From: Rhizohabitans arisaemae
Lineage (GTDB): Bacteria; Actinomycetota; Actinomycetes; Streptosporangiales; Streptosporangiaceae
Assembly: GCF_025996515.1 (NCBI RefSeq)
Contig: NZ_BLRH01000034.1
Span: 868,001 to 932,000, forward strand
Reading direction: 5' to 3'
DNA: 64,000 nucleotides
The notes below the pieces were generated by a model. It had not been told where the DNA came from and did not search any database. It worked only from the letters and a program-made list of their open reading frames with translations. This document shows, in pieces, positions 50,426 to 58,591 of the stretch (positions are counted from its first letter, which is position 1; each line of letters opens with the position of its first letter). A program made the position numbers and the translations under genes.

Positions 50426-51238
50426 TCACGGCCAGGGCTTCTTGTAGAGGGTATGGGCCGCACCGGTCACCGGTTTGGCGTTGCCGTTGGCGAGCCCGGA
50501 CCAGATACCGATGTAGTCGTCCCGGTAGCCCGACTGGATGGTGCGTCCGGCTGACGGTGGGAAAATCACGAAGGCGACCGGCCCCGAGTAGGGCGATGTG
50601 GTCAGCGAACCCTCATATCGGTAGGTGACTGCGCTGGCGGATATGTCGACAGGCAGCAGATTCCTTGGGTTCACGTCAAGCCTGTCCTCCGCAGGCTGGC
50701 ACTCGTTCAACGGAGGTGTGACGACCGGCGGATCGCTGATGATCTTGTCGTAATCGGTCCATCCACCGGCACCGGTGGAGTAGATGTAGACCACGATCAC
50801 CACATACTTGGGCGTGGCGGAGTTGTTGATGTGAACGAGGTGCGCCTCGATCGGCTCATAGGTCCCGTTGAAGCTGTGCTCGGCCGGCGCGTGGAAATGA
50901 ACGTTGTTCAGGTTGTAGGTGGTCCCCCCATAAGTAATCGACTGCGTGCTGGTGGTCACCTCGCCGCGCATGTCCTCTTCGGCGTCCCGGGTGCTGCACG
51001 AAGCCGGCAACGCACCCTTGGAGTGGTAGCTCATCCGGACGGTCTCGGTCGCGGCGTTGACGTAGCTGTAGGTGATCGCCGGCTGAGCATTGCCGTTCAC
51101 CGCGTTCGCGGTCACGATCGCCACCGGACTCGACGCGTACATGAAGGCGTTGGCGGAGCTCCCGGCGTAAACGGAACCCGCGATGAGAAGGAGGATGACC
51201 GCTGCAGATCTTGAGAGGCGAGTAAGACGCGAGTGCAT
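50426..51238 (-). CDS. Alpha-carbonic anhydrase-like secreted protein (unit 3)
   Basis: Protein of 270 aa with export signal (SAAVILLLIAGSVYAGSSAN). Zinc ligands H114 and H116 in NVHFHAPAEH and H133 in PIEAHLVHIN, catalytic E120 and T213 in GSLTTSPYSGPV are present. This copy differs most from units 1, 2 and 4 in its C-terminal half: a longer loop SDPPVVTPPLNECQPAEDRL and the ending ANGNAKPVTGAAHTLYKKPWP-like tail (GNAKPVTGAAHTLYKKPW). The loop and tail resemble unit 5, so it is intermediate between the two types. Expected outside the membrane. Confidence 0.85.
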   Translation of the reverse strand: MHSRLTRLSRSAAVILLLIAGSVYAGSSANAFMYASSPVAIVTANAVNGNAQPAITYSYVNAATETVRMSYHSKGALPASCSTRDAEEDMRGEVTTSTQSITYGGTTYNLNNVHFHAPAEHSFNGTYEPIEAHLVHINNSATPKYVVIVVYIYSTGAGGWTDYDKIISDPPVVTPPLNECQPAEDRLDVNPRNLLPVDISASAVTYRYEGSLTTSPYSGPVAFVIFPPSAGRTIQSGYRDDYIGIWSGLANGNAKPVTGAAHTLYKKPWP

Positions 51239-51440
51239 GCGGAGGCCTTTCTCGAACGGCCGAACCCGACTGCGTTATGCGCGCGCGAACAAACGAAGAT
51301 CCCCAGCCGCATCCGGACCGGCACTATCAGAAGGACACCCAAAACACTAATTATATACCAATAGACCAATCAAGCTTTTTATCATGACCAAAACGAACAT
51401 AATGACCAAAGATCTCAATAGTGACTTAGGTAAATACAAA
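51239..51440 (-). promoter_or_regulatory. Conserved 5' block and promoter region, unit 3
   Basis: Same order of elements as unit 1: AAAGGCCTC, leader with GGGGATCTTCGTTTG, GGTGTCCTTCTGATAGTGCC, and the AT-rich box GGTCATGATAAAAAGCTTGA. Farther upstream GAGATCTTTGGTCATTATG matches unit 1 (AGATCTTTGGTCG). Confidence 0.55.
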
Positions 51441-51589
51441 GAAGGGGACAAGTCACACCAATTGCCCACAAACCAAAACATGACCTCCCCAATCTTTCTA
51501 ATGAAGATCGAATTGCCGCACAGGCTCTGACAAAGATCAAAGAAGCGTTCCGCTCTTGCCGCTTCGGATGACACTCCCTGGACATGGGT

Positions 51590-51620
51590 GATCCCGCCGC
51601 CAGGGGGAGGCGGCGGGATC
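51590..51620 (-). terminator. Array terminator hairpin, unit 4
   Basis: GATCCCGCCGCC (51590-51601) and GGCGGCGGGATC (51609-51620): perfect 12-bp stem, 7-base loop. Confidence 0.8.
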
Positions 51621-51649
51621 GGTGATCAGACGGCTTCAGGCAGCCGCTA

Positions 51650-52453
51650 CTACCAGGGCTTCTTGTAGATCGTCGTCGGAGACTGTTCCGCTCGCCAGTT
51701 ACCGCCGACCCCGGAGAACACGTTCTCGTAAGCGGTGATGTGACTCGACTGGAGGGTGCGCCCGACCGAGGGATCGAAGATCACCCAGGCGACCGGGCCG
51801 GGGTAGGGCGAGCTGCTCCCAGTGGTCAGCGAACCCTCATACCGGTACGAGGTCGTGGTACTGGTCGGCAGCAGGTTCGCGGGGTTGATGTCGAGGCGGT
51901 TCACCGCCGGATCGCACTCGGCGGGCGTGTTGAACAGCAGCTCGTCGTACTCGCTCCACCCGGCGGCGGGACGAAGGTAGACCGTGACCACCACGTACTG
52001 AGGCCTGCCTGCGCCGGCTGAGGCGTTGAAGTGAACCAGATGCGCCTCGATCGGCTCATAGGTCCCGTTGAACTTGTGCTCGGCATGCGTGTGGAAGTGC
52101 ACGTTGCTCAAGGGGTAGGTGACGTTGGTGGGGCCCGGGAAGGTAACCGTGATCGTCGGACTGGTCCCACCCGAGGCCACCGAGGCCCGGACGTCTTCCT
52201 CACGATCCCGCGTGGTGTTGCATGTTCCCTTGGAGTTATACCGCAGCGACATCGTCTGGTTGCCGACGGAGGAGTAGTTGGAGAAATCGATGGCCGGCTG
52301 CGAGTTGCCGTTCACCGCGCTGGCGGTCGCGATCGGCACCGGGCTCTGCACGAAGGTGAAGACACCGGCGTAGCTCGCGGCGTACAGCGAGCCGGTGATC
52401 AGGAGAAGGGTCGCCACACATCCGGAGAGAAGAAGAACGAGACGTCTGCGCAT
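51650..52453 (-). CDS. Alpha-carbonic anhydrase-like secreted protein (unit 4)
   Basis: Protein of 267 aa starting MRRRLVLLLSGCVATLLLIT, with export signal. Zinc ligands H119, H121 (NVHFHTHAEH) and H138 (PIEAHLVHFN) and catalytic E125 are present; GSLTTGSSSPYPGPVAWVIF carries the same TT insertion as unit 2. ATG 52453 is preferred over GTG 52468, because GAAAGG lies about eight bases upstream and the other copies start here. Much of the sequence (AGAGRPQYVVVTVYLRPAAG, GWSEYDELLFNTPAEC) is identical to unit 2. Confidence 0.85.
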   Translation of the reverse strand: MRRRLVLLLSGCVATLLLITGSLYAASYAGVFTFVQSPVPIATASAVNGNSQPAIDFSNYSSVGNQTMSLRYNSKGTCNTTRDREEDVRASVASGGTSPTITVTFPGPTNVTYPLSNVHFHTHAEHKFNGTYEPIEAHLVHFNASAGAGRPQYVVVTVYLRPAAGWSEYDELLFNTPAECDPAVNRLDINPANLLPTSTTTSYRYEGSLTTGSSSPYPGPVAWVIFDPSVGRTLQSSHITAYENVFSGVGGNWRAEQSPTTIYKKPW

Positions 52454-52640
52454 ACAGATGCCTTTCACGAACAGCCGACACCGACTGCGTCAAGCGCGCG
52501 CAATTGGCAAAAAGAAGATCTTCACCCACATTCGGCTCGGCTGCGATGGGAACGACATTTTTGACATTACGTACACACCAGAAGTCAAATCAAGCTTTTT
52601 ATCATGACCAAAATAAACAAAAATACTACTATATGTATCG
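52454..52640 (-). promoter_or_regulatory. Conserved 5' region, unit 4
   Basis: More diverged than in units 1-3 near the gene (GTGAAAGGCATCTGT instead of GAGAAAGGCCTCCGC), but the upstream box GGTCATGATAAAAAGCTTGA is fully kept, showing that this box is under selection. The stretch above it to 52760 is AT-rich and empty. Confidence 0.55.
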
Positions 52641-52816
52641 GTCACGAAATTTCGGACATAGCAGCCAACCCGTCACACCATGAACAGGGTGAACGCTATT
52701 AATCAGCTACTAAGACCGTAAAACCGGAAAATGACGCACCAAATCACCCGCAGACCCGGATGGAACTGCGGTGAGCAGGCGAAACATGCACCCAGGGCGC
52801 CCGAGCACAGCACAAA

Positions 52817-52853
52817 GATCCCGCCACCCCGACGGGGCTGGGGTGGCGGGATC
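52817..52853 (-). terminator. Array terminator hairpin, unit 5
   Basis: GATCCCGCCACCCC and GGGGTGGCGGGATC, perfect 14-bp stem, followed on the transcript by TTTGTG. Confidence 0.85.
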
Positions 52854-52880
52854 GGCGGTTGCGGGATCAGCCCGCGCGGC

Positions 52881-53738
52881 TCATGGCGTCCGATAAGTGG
52901 TGAACTTCTGGCCCTGCACGAGCGGCCTGGCGTTTCCGTTGGGGAACGCCGACCAGATGTGCCGGAGGACGGCGGAGTGCTCCGCCCCGATGGGGAGCGG
53001 CCTCTCGAACACCACCCAGTGCACCGGCCGATGGTAGGAAGGCGGTGAACCGGAGGGGGTGGTGAGCGAGCCGGTGTAACGGTAGGTGACGGCGGTCTCC
53101 AGATCGGGAGGCAGCAGCCGCCACAGGTCGACTCCCTCGCGAACATCGCCGCCGTCGAGTTTCCGGCACTCGTCTCCACCGGTTTCCGGCTCCAGAACCG
53201 CGGGGTAGGAGACAAGCCGGCCGTAGGGGTCGTCGGCCAAGCGCAGGGTTCGGCTGGGGGTCAGGAAGACCGCCACCACCACCGGGTTCGGGTCGCCGGG
53301 CCTGATGTGGACGAAGTGCGCCTCCATCGCCGCGGACCCCGCCTCCGATTTGAACCTGTGCTCGGCGCCTGCGTGGAAGTGGATGTGGTCGAGCGTGTAC
53401 TCGCGTCCCCCGAAGGTGACGAAGGACCTCGTCCGGTTCACCGGATCGGCCCAAAGCTCGGGAAGGAGCGGGATCGCGCGAATGTCCTCGGCGGCCTCGC
53501 GCGTCTTACACGAACCCTGGCTCTGATACTCCATCCGCATCCGGGACCGGGTGCTGGCGTTGTAGTGAAACGCGATCGCCGGCCGCGGCCCGCCGCCCAC
53601 CGGCGTGACGTCGTCGAGTTCGACCGGGCTGAACACCGGGGGATCGGCGGCGGCACCTCCACCGAACGCCAGGGAAGACGCCACCACGAGCAGAGCGGCC
53701 ACCGCCGATCGGGAGCACCGCACAACACCGGATCGCAT
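52881..53738 (-). CDS. Alpha-carbonic anhydrase-like secreted protein, diverged (unit 5)
   Basis: Protein of 285 aa with a clear Sec signal (SAVAALLVVASSLAFGGGAA, cleavage near residue 31). Zinc ligands H120, H122 (HIHFHAGAEH) and H141 (AMEAHFVHIR) and catalytic E126 are present; GSLTTPSGSPPSYHRPVHWV is the gatekeeper region. It is the most upstream and most diverged copy, with ordinary high-GC codon use and a different promoter, so it may be the ancestor from which the tandem copies arose. ATG 53738 is used; AAAGG precedes it as in the other units. Confidence 0.85.
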   Translation of the reverse strand: MRSGVVRCSRSAVAALLVVASSLAFGGGAAADPPVFSPVELDDVTPVGGGPRPAIAFHYNASTRSRMRMEYQSQGSCKTREAAEDIRAIPLLPELWADPVNRTRSFVTFGGREYTLDHIHFHAGAEHRFKSEAGSAAMEAHFVHIRPGDPNPVVVAVFLTPSRTLRLADDPYGRLVSYPAVLEPETGGDECRKLDGGDVREGVDLWRLLPPDLETAVTYRYTGSLTTPSGSPPSYHRPVHWVVFERPLPIGAEHSAVLRHIWSAFPNGNARPLVQGQKFTTYRTP

Positions 53739-54495
53739 AAACGGGCCTTTCGCTAACGGCCGTCACCGAATGCGTCCTGCACGGCAGGAAACTCCAGCCC
53801 TTCACCCGCATCCGGATCGGACGATGGGACCGACACCCACGACAGTAAATACAGTTTCCGCGCCAAGCAAGGAGATGCACAATGCACCAAATCACCGAAA
53901 CAACCAGATGATCACGATAATCGACACGCAAATCATGGCATCAGATCGGAGGTATTATCGCACCTTTCCCCCACCAAACCCGAATCTCCTGACGGGTCCG
54001 ATCCAGGGAAATAGACGACATGACGCACCCAGCTCTCATGACGATTACCGAAATCCTGGTGGATTACTGCATGACCCGCGAAATGGGCCTCCGCCGTGAA
54101 AGGGAAAACGGCGTTCACGCTCACCCACCGGTGACAAGAACACCCGGAACCCGGTACCTCTGAAGCCGGCAGACCATCGCCGGTTTGCGTGAACTCCCGC
54201 GATCCGCCTCTGCGGTCGCCCTTCTGACAGATCGGAGGGGTGACGGAGACCGTCTCCCAGCCCGATTTCCGCGGCCGGTCGGGACACGGTCCCACCGGAC
54301 CCCGGGGCGGCCGGGCGCCGACACGCGCCGAACGGGCTCGGCGGGCCGACAAGATCGGGATATGGTCGTCACTGCCCATTCCCCCCGGTGACCTGGGGCG
54401 ACACCTCTCCTGGTTCTTTGGGCCCGCACAGCAGGGGACCGGCGGGGCGCCGTGTCCCGGCCATCGGAGCCACACGCTTCGCAATCGGAAAGGGA
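53739..54495. other. 757-base gene-free stretch
   Basis: The first 130 bases are the weakly conserved 5' region of unit 5 (AAAGGCCC near the start, GCATTCGGTGACG). 53830-54060 is AT-rich. From 54060 on the base composition returns to high GC and probably includes the promoter of the next gene. Frames in it are not credible and no RNA gene is recognised. Confidence 0.45.
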
Positions 54496-55437
54496 ATGGG
54501 CTTGAAGAGGTACCTGTTGTTTGACGGCGGCTGCCGGCTCTGCACATCCGTCGCCCGGGGGGTGGAGGAGGACGCCGGGCACTGGCTCCAGGCGCGGAGC
54601 CTGCACGATCCGGAGATGGCGGCGCTCCTCGGCGAACACCGCCCGAGTTCACGGACCCGCCCGGCTCTGGTGACGGACGACGGATCCCGCGTCCGGGTCT
54701 GGACGGGATTGGCGATGTCGATACGGCTCGCCGCCGGGGTCGGCCCGCGCCGCGCGGCCAGGATCGTCCGCCGGATCGCCCGGATGCCCGCGGCCGAGGG
54801 CGAGGGGACGTCCCGCCGTTCGGCGCTGCGCGCCACGGGTGCCGGGGCCCTGGCCCTGCTCGGGCTCACGTTCGGCTCGGGCACTGCGGCCGCGGTGACC
54901 GGGGACGGCGACGGGGGTCCGATCCTGATGGGCGAGGCGCTCTCGGCCGCGGTGGAGGCGGCGCAGGGGTCGCCGGAGGTGCGGAGCGCGCTGACCCGGG
55001 TCGCCGGACTGGGGTACGGGGCGGAGCCCGCCGAAGCGGTGGCTTTCACCACGGGGACCGGCTCCACGATCGTGGTGCTCTTCTTCCCGCTGGTAAGCGA
55101 CCCACTCAATCAAGCCGCCGTGATATCTCATGAATTCGGTCCTGAAATCACCAATAAGACACTCGTCGAGTTCGTTGCCGCCAACCCCGACGCGTGGAAA
55201 AGCGGGGTTCTCAAACCCGGGGACATCACGGTCGCGAAGGCGAGACCCGGGGAGCTCGCGCCGGCCGGAGCGGGTGAATACATCTCCTGTCTGGTCTTCT
55301 GCGTCGGGGTGAGTTGCGCGGGACCCGCGTCCCGATGCCGCGGTCTGATCTTTATGTGGGCCGTCCTGGCCTGCATGGTCGCCGTCTGCGGATCAAAAGT
55401 CCGGGTTTGTCATGGCTCATGTAAGGGTGCGTGGTAA
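54496..55437 (+). CDS. DCC thiol-disulfide domain fused to a twin-arginine segment and a cysteine-rich C-terminus
   Basis: Protein of 313 aa with three parts. Residues 1-100 are a DCC-type (DUF393) thioredoxin-like domain with FDGGCRLCTSVARGVEE (C13, C16) and IRLAAGVGPRRAARIVRRIA. Residues 104-133 contain SRRSALRATGAGALALLGLT then FGSGTAAA, a twin-arginine plus hydrophobic segment that looks like a Tat signal placed inside the chain. After a 130-residue middle part, residues 263-313 hold eight cysteines (265, 269, 274, 281, 293, 298, 305, 309) around a hydrophobic stretch LIFMWAVLACMVAV. The last part resembles precursors of halocin-C8-like or other disulfide-rich peptides in layout only. ATG 54496 follows GGAAAGGGA. 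Confidence 0.75.
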   Translation: MGLKRYLLFDGGCRLCTSVARGVEEDAGHWLQARSLHDPEMAALLGEHRPSSRTRPALVTDDGSRVRVWTGLAMSIRLAAGVGPRRAARIVRRIARMPAAEGEGTSRRSALRATGAGALALLGLTFGSGTAAAVTGDGDGGPILMGEALSAAVEAAQGSPEVRSALTRVAGLGYGAEPAEAVAFTTGTGSTIVVLFFPLVSDPLNQAAVISHEFGPEITNKTLVEFVAANPDAWKSGVLKPGDITVAKARPGELAPAGAGEYISCLVFCVGVSCAGPASRCRGLIFMWAVLACMVAVCGSKVRVCHGSCKGAW

Positions 55438-55530
55438 CCCGGTTCCCGAGAATTGATTTCACCGCGGCATTCCGGCGATGAAGGGGTAGGCTAATTCATC
55501 GTCGGAATGCCGCACACGGAGGCCGCGAAG

Positions 55531-56223
55531 GTGAACGACGGTCCGATCTCCCGCGTCCAGCACGCGCTCAGGGAAACGCTCGATCAGGCGACATTTGATT
55601 TCGAGTGGTTTGTCGGCACCCGCGAAGGGGTCTCCATCGGGGGAGCCGGCACCGGCTACTGCGACCTCTCCGTCCCCCTGGTCGCCACCGAACTCGTCCT
55701 GGACGTCCTGCCCGACGCGGACGGCGACATCGTGACCGTGCGGGGGTTCTTCGCCGGGGAATCCCTCTACCAGCGGGTCGGCGGGGACGACCCGGAATGG
55801 GTGGAGCTCGAGGTGCACGGCGTCGGGGTGACCCCGGTGGCCGCGGTCCACTGGCTGACCGGCGTGGTCGACGCGCGCCCGACCGGGCCGGACTCCTTCG
55901 CCGTGGAGATCGACCTCGACCGCGCCGTGCGCTACTCCCCCGCCGAGCTGCGGGACACGATCCGGCTCGGCCTGGAGGAGAACCACGCCGGGCTCTCCCG
56001 TCTCCGGGTCCCGGCCGCTCTCTCCCTGGGGGAGACCGGGCTGGTCGCGAAGCTGGACGTCGAGATACCCGGTCTGCAGGACCCGGACCCCGGGCTGTCC
56101 CTGCCGCCGCGCCTGGTCACCCTGGAGCTGCGCCCCACCGGCCGGCGGCACATCGAGCTCCCCGTCGCCGACACCCGCATGCGCGTCCAGGACTTCATCG
56201 ACGACCTGCTGCGCGACGACTAG
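55531..56223 (+). CDS. Hypothetical protein
   Basis: Soluble protein of 230 aa, acidic and beta-rich, without signal peptide or membrane segment: FDFEWFVGTREGVSIGGAGT, then LDVLPDADGDIVTVRGFFAG and a regular end LPVADTRMRVQDFIDDLLRD. I recognise no family or motif. GTG 55531 is chosen because GGAGG lies nine bases upstream; ATG 55507 would add eight residues. It follows the cysteine-rich peptide gene by 93 bases on the same strand and could be co-transcribed, which would make it a candidate immunity or maturation partner; this is speculation from position only. Confidence 0.7.
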   Translation: MNDGPISRVQHALRETLDQATFDFEWFVGTREGVSIGGAGTGYCDLSVPLVATELVLDVLPDADGDIVTVRGFFAGESLYQRVGGDDPEWVELEVHGVGVTPVAAVHWLTGVVDARPTGPDSFAVEIDLDRAVRYSPAELRDTIRLGLEENHAGLSRLRVPAALSLGETGLVAKLDVEIPGLQDPDPGLSLPPRLVTLELRPTGRRHIELPVADTRMRVQDFIDDLLRDD

Positions 56224-56342
56224 CCGGTCCCCCTGAGCCGGGAACCCGTCACCGGCCCGCGGCATCCGCCGTACGGAGTCCGCTCGTGGCACGCGTACGG
56301 CCGCGGCGCGGCTGAAGGGGTCCCGTCCCGAAAACCGGGACC

Positions 56343-56360
56343 TATACCCACCCGGGTATA
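56343..56360. promoter_or_regulatory. CsoR-like operator with -10 box
   Basis: TATACCC-accc-GGGTATA is a perfect 7+7 palindrome with a 4-base centre, the shape of operators of CsoR/CstR-type copper or persulfide sensors (ATACCC-n4-GGGTAT). GGTATAAG at its right end can serve as a -10 box for the gene starting at 56419. Confidence 0.6.
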
Positions 56361-56418
56361 AGACCGGCCGATAGGATCACGAGGAAGGACACCTAAGGAC
56401 CTTTGGGAGACTGCCACC

Positions 56419-57375
56419 GTGTCATCTTTGACCTACGCCGACGTGACGACCGCCGCGACCCGGATCGCCGGGCACATCCGCCCCGTCACGGTCGTCGAGG
56501 TCGACCCCGGGGTCTTCGGCAAGGCGCAGGTCTGGCTCGCCTGTGAGTACATGCAGCACTCGGGCTCGTACAAGGCCCGCGGCGCGGCCAACTTCACCGC
56601 CGTGCACACCGAATCCGGCGTCCCCGAGGCGGGGATCGTCATCGCCTCCGGCGGCAACGCCGGGCTCGCCTGCGCCTGGGCGGCCAGGCGGCACGGCGTC
56701 CCGGCGACCGTCTTCCTGCCCGAGACGGCACCCGCGGTGAAGGTCGAGCGGCTCCGCTTCTACGGTGGGCGGGTCCGCCAGGTCGGCACCGAGTACGCCC
56801 ACGCGGCCGAGGCCGCCCGGCTGTACTCCGAGTCGACCGGCGCGATCCGATCCCACGCCTACGACCACCCGCTGATCGCCGCCGGGGCCGGGACCCTCCT
56901 CCCCGAGATCCTGGGCGAGATCGGCGGAAACCTGGACACGGTGGTCGTCGCGGTCGGCGGGGGTGGCCTGCTCACAGGGACGGCGATCGCGGCCGAGAAG
57001 CACCGGGTGCGGGTCGTCGCGGTGGAGCCGGAGAACTGCCGGGCGTTGCACGCCGCGCTGGCGGCGGGCCGGACGGTGGACGTCCCCGTCGACTCGGTCG
57101 CCGCGGACTCGCTCGGGGCCCGCCGGGTCTCCGAGGACGCGCTGCACTGGGCGGGGCGGGTCGGGGCCCGTTCGCTCCTCGTCACGGACGAGGCGATCGT
57201 CCGCGCCCGCCGGGCCCTGTGGGACCGCCGCAGGATCGTGGTCGAACACGGTGCGGCCACCGCCTACGCCGCGCTCCTGGACCGGGTTTACGTCCCCGAA
57301 CCGGGTGAGCGGGTCGCGATCGTCCTCTCCGGCGCGAACACCGACCCCTCCGACCTCGTCCACGACCCGGCCTGA
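56419..57375 (+). CDS. PLP-dependent threonine/serine dehydratase-like enzyme
   Basis: Fold-type II PLP enzyme of 318 aa. The PLP lysine is in HSGSYKARGAANF (K52), the cofactor phosphate loop is VAVGGGGLLTG near residue 180, and ASGGNAGLACAWAARRHGVP is the substrate loop. It resembles threonine ammonia-lyase catalytic domains without the regulatory C-terminus, and may act on serine or threonine or a related hydroxyamino acid. GTG 56419 lies after GGGAG. A CsoR-like palindrome in its promoter suggests an unusual trigger such as copper or persulfide, which would fit a sulfur or Fe-S stress role, but this is inference. Confidence 0.85.
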   Translation: MSSLTYADVTTAATRIAGHIRPVTVVEVDPGVFGKAQVWLACEYMQHSGSYKARGAANFTAVHTESGVPEAGIVIASGGNAGLACAWAARRHGVPATVFLPETAPAVKVERLRFYGGRVRQVGTEYAHAAEAARLYSESTGAIRSHAYDHPLIAAGAGTLLPEILGEIGGNLDTVVVAVGGGGLLTGTAIAAEKHRVRVVAVEPENCRALHAALAAGRTVDVPVDSVAADSLGARRVSEDALHWAGRVGARSLLVTDEAIVRARRALWDRRRIVVEHGAATAYAALLDRVYVPEPGERVAIVLSGANTDPSDLVHDPA

Positions 57376-57645
57376 CGAGACACCGCCGAGCCTGGCTCGA
57401 CGGCCGCCAGGTGAGGTACGGCCTCAAGCGCGCCTGACCGCGATCCGCCGTACAGGAGCCGGATCGCCGTCAGGGTGGGCTGCCGCGGCCCGGTCCGAGG
57501 GTGGGTGCGGCCGCTCCCCGCTTCGGCGATCCAACGTCCGTGACACATCGTGAGAAATCCGATTTCACCAGGCGGAAGACCGGCGGAGTCAGCGAGACGG
57601 CCACCGGACACCTCCGCCCAACGGTCCCGCCGCTGACGGTGGCGG

Positions 57646-58155
57646 TCAGTAGTACCCCTTGGTGCCGTCGAGGAGCTCCCGGACCACGTCCAGGTGACCG
57701 GCGTGCCTGGCGGTCTCCTCGATCATGTGAAGCAGGATCCACCGCAGGCTGCCGGCGGCGGACTCGAAGTCCGGGTGGCGGCCCGTCTCGTCCAGGGAGT
57801 GGGCCGCGACGATCTCGTTCGAGACGGCGCACTGCCGGTCGTAGTCATCGAGCAGCCTGGCGATCGGGACTCCGTCGACCATCATGTCGGCGTCTTCCAC
57901 CGTGTCGAACTGAGGTCCGTCGGCGGGCCCGCCGAGGAACATCACCTCGAACCAGGTCCTCTCCACCCAGCGGAGGTGGGAGACGAGGCCCGCCACGGTC
58001 ATGAGCGGCGAGGACGGCAGTACCCGGCGGTGCGCGTCGGCGTCCGACAGGCCGTCGCACTTCCAGCGCACGACGGCTCGCTGCATGTCGAGCCAGCCGA
58101 TGAGCTGGGTGCGCTCGTCGGCCGTACCGGGAGGGCGTGTTCGAGAAAGGACCAT
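57646..58155 (-). CDS. DinB/DUF664 family protein
   Basis: Four-helix-bundle protein of 169 aa: RTQLIGWLDMQRAVVRWKCD, the block LVSHLRWVERTWFEVMFLGG (metal-binding His/Trp region) and a C-terminal WILLHMIEETARHAGHLDVV. His residues in SHLRW, LLHMIEE and RHAGH form the likely metal site. Relatives are mycothiol- or bacillithiol-dependent transferases and detoxification enzymes, often functionally unproven. ATG 58155. The 57376-57645 spacer contains GGTACGGCC and CCGTAC elements and nothing else. Confidence 0.86.
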   Translation of the reverse strand: MVLSRTRPPGTADERTQLIGWLDMQRAVVRWKCDGLSDADAHRRVLPSSPLMTVAGLVSHLRWVERTWFEVMFLGGPADGPQFDTVEDADMMVDGVPIARLLDDYDRQCAVSNEIVAAHSLDETGRHPDFESAAGSLRWILLHMIEETARHAGHLDVVRELLDGTKGYY

Positions 58156-58259
58156 GGACCCCGAAACTACCCGCGTGACCTCGCAAAGTCATCGGGATTT
58201 CCGCCGGCCGAACCGTTCACGGCGGCCGCGCACCGGACTCCGGGCGACACCGGCCCCGT

Positions 58260-58577
58260 TCACACCGATGCGGTACGGGCGGCACGCCGCGAGGTTCCGG
58301 CCGGGAGCGGTGCCGCGGCGAGATCGCCCAGGATCCCGGCGACGCCGTCGAGCCCGTGCGGGGCGAGGGAGTAGCAGATGGTCGTCCCGTCGCGCCGGGT
58401 CGTCACCAGCCCGGCCTCGCGGAGCACTTTGAGGTGCGCGGAGACGGTCGGCTGGCTGACGTCGAACACCTCGGTGAAGTCGCAGGCGCAGATGTCGGGT
58501 TCGACGGCGAGCCTGCGCAGGATGCCGAGGCGTACCGGGTGTGCCAGCGCCTTGAGCACATCGATCTCCGTGGCCAT
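58260..58577 (-). CDS. ArsR/SmtB family regulator
   Basis: Winged-helix repressor of 105 aa: DVLKALAHPVRLGILRRLAV, recognition helix DVSQPTVSAHLKVLREAGLV and wing RRDGTTICYSLAPHG. The sequence EPDICACDFTEVF has the CxC metal or thiol site of ArsR-type sensors placed just before the recognition helix, so it may respond to arsenite, a heavy metal or an oxidant. It is divergent from the questin-oxidase-like gene, and a perfect 17-bp inverted repeat between them is the likely operator. ATG 58577. Confidence 0.9.
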   Translation of the reverse strand: MATEIDVLKALAHPVRLGILRRLAVEPDICACDFTEVFDVSQPTVSAHLKVLREAGLVTTRRDGTTICYSLAPHGLDGVAGILGDLAAAPLPAGTSRRAARTASV

Positions 58578-58591
58578 ATGGACAATATAGA

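Noticed and set aside
48593-52640. Zur operators in the carbonic-anhydrase promoters
   Set aside because: ATGATAAAAAGC resembles the centre of a Zur box, but the required TGAAAAT...ATTTTCA symmetry is missing.
47774-53738. CRISPR array or tandem DNA repeat in place of genes
   Set aside because: Repeats are gene-sized with divergent open frames, not short direct repeats with spacers.
53933-54652. Minus-strand frame overlapping the DCC fusion gene start
   Set aside because: No ribosome site or family; overlaps a gene with a clear DCC motif.
54496-55437. Two separate genes (DCC protein and secreted peptide)
   Set aside because: The frame is continuous and no ribosome site with start codon is seen just before the twin-arginine segment.
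46684-55437. CPBP protease as processing enzyme of the cysteine-rich peptide
   Set aside because: The genes are 7 kb apart on opposite strands with the array between them; no evidence for a link.
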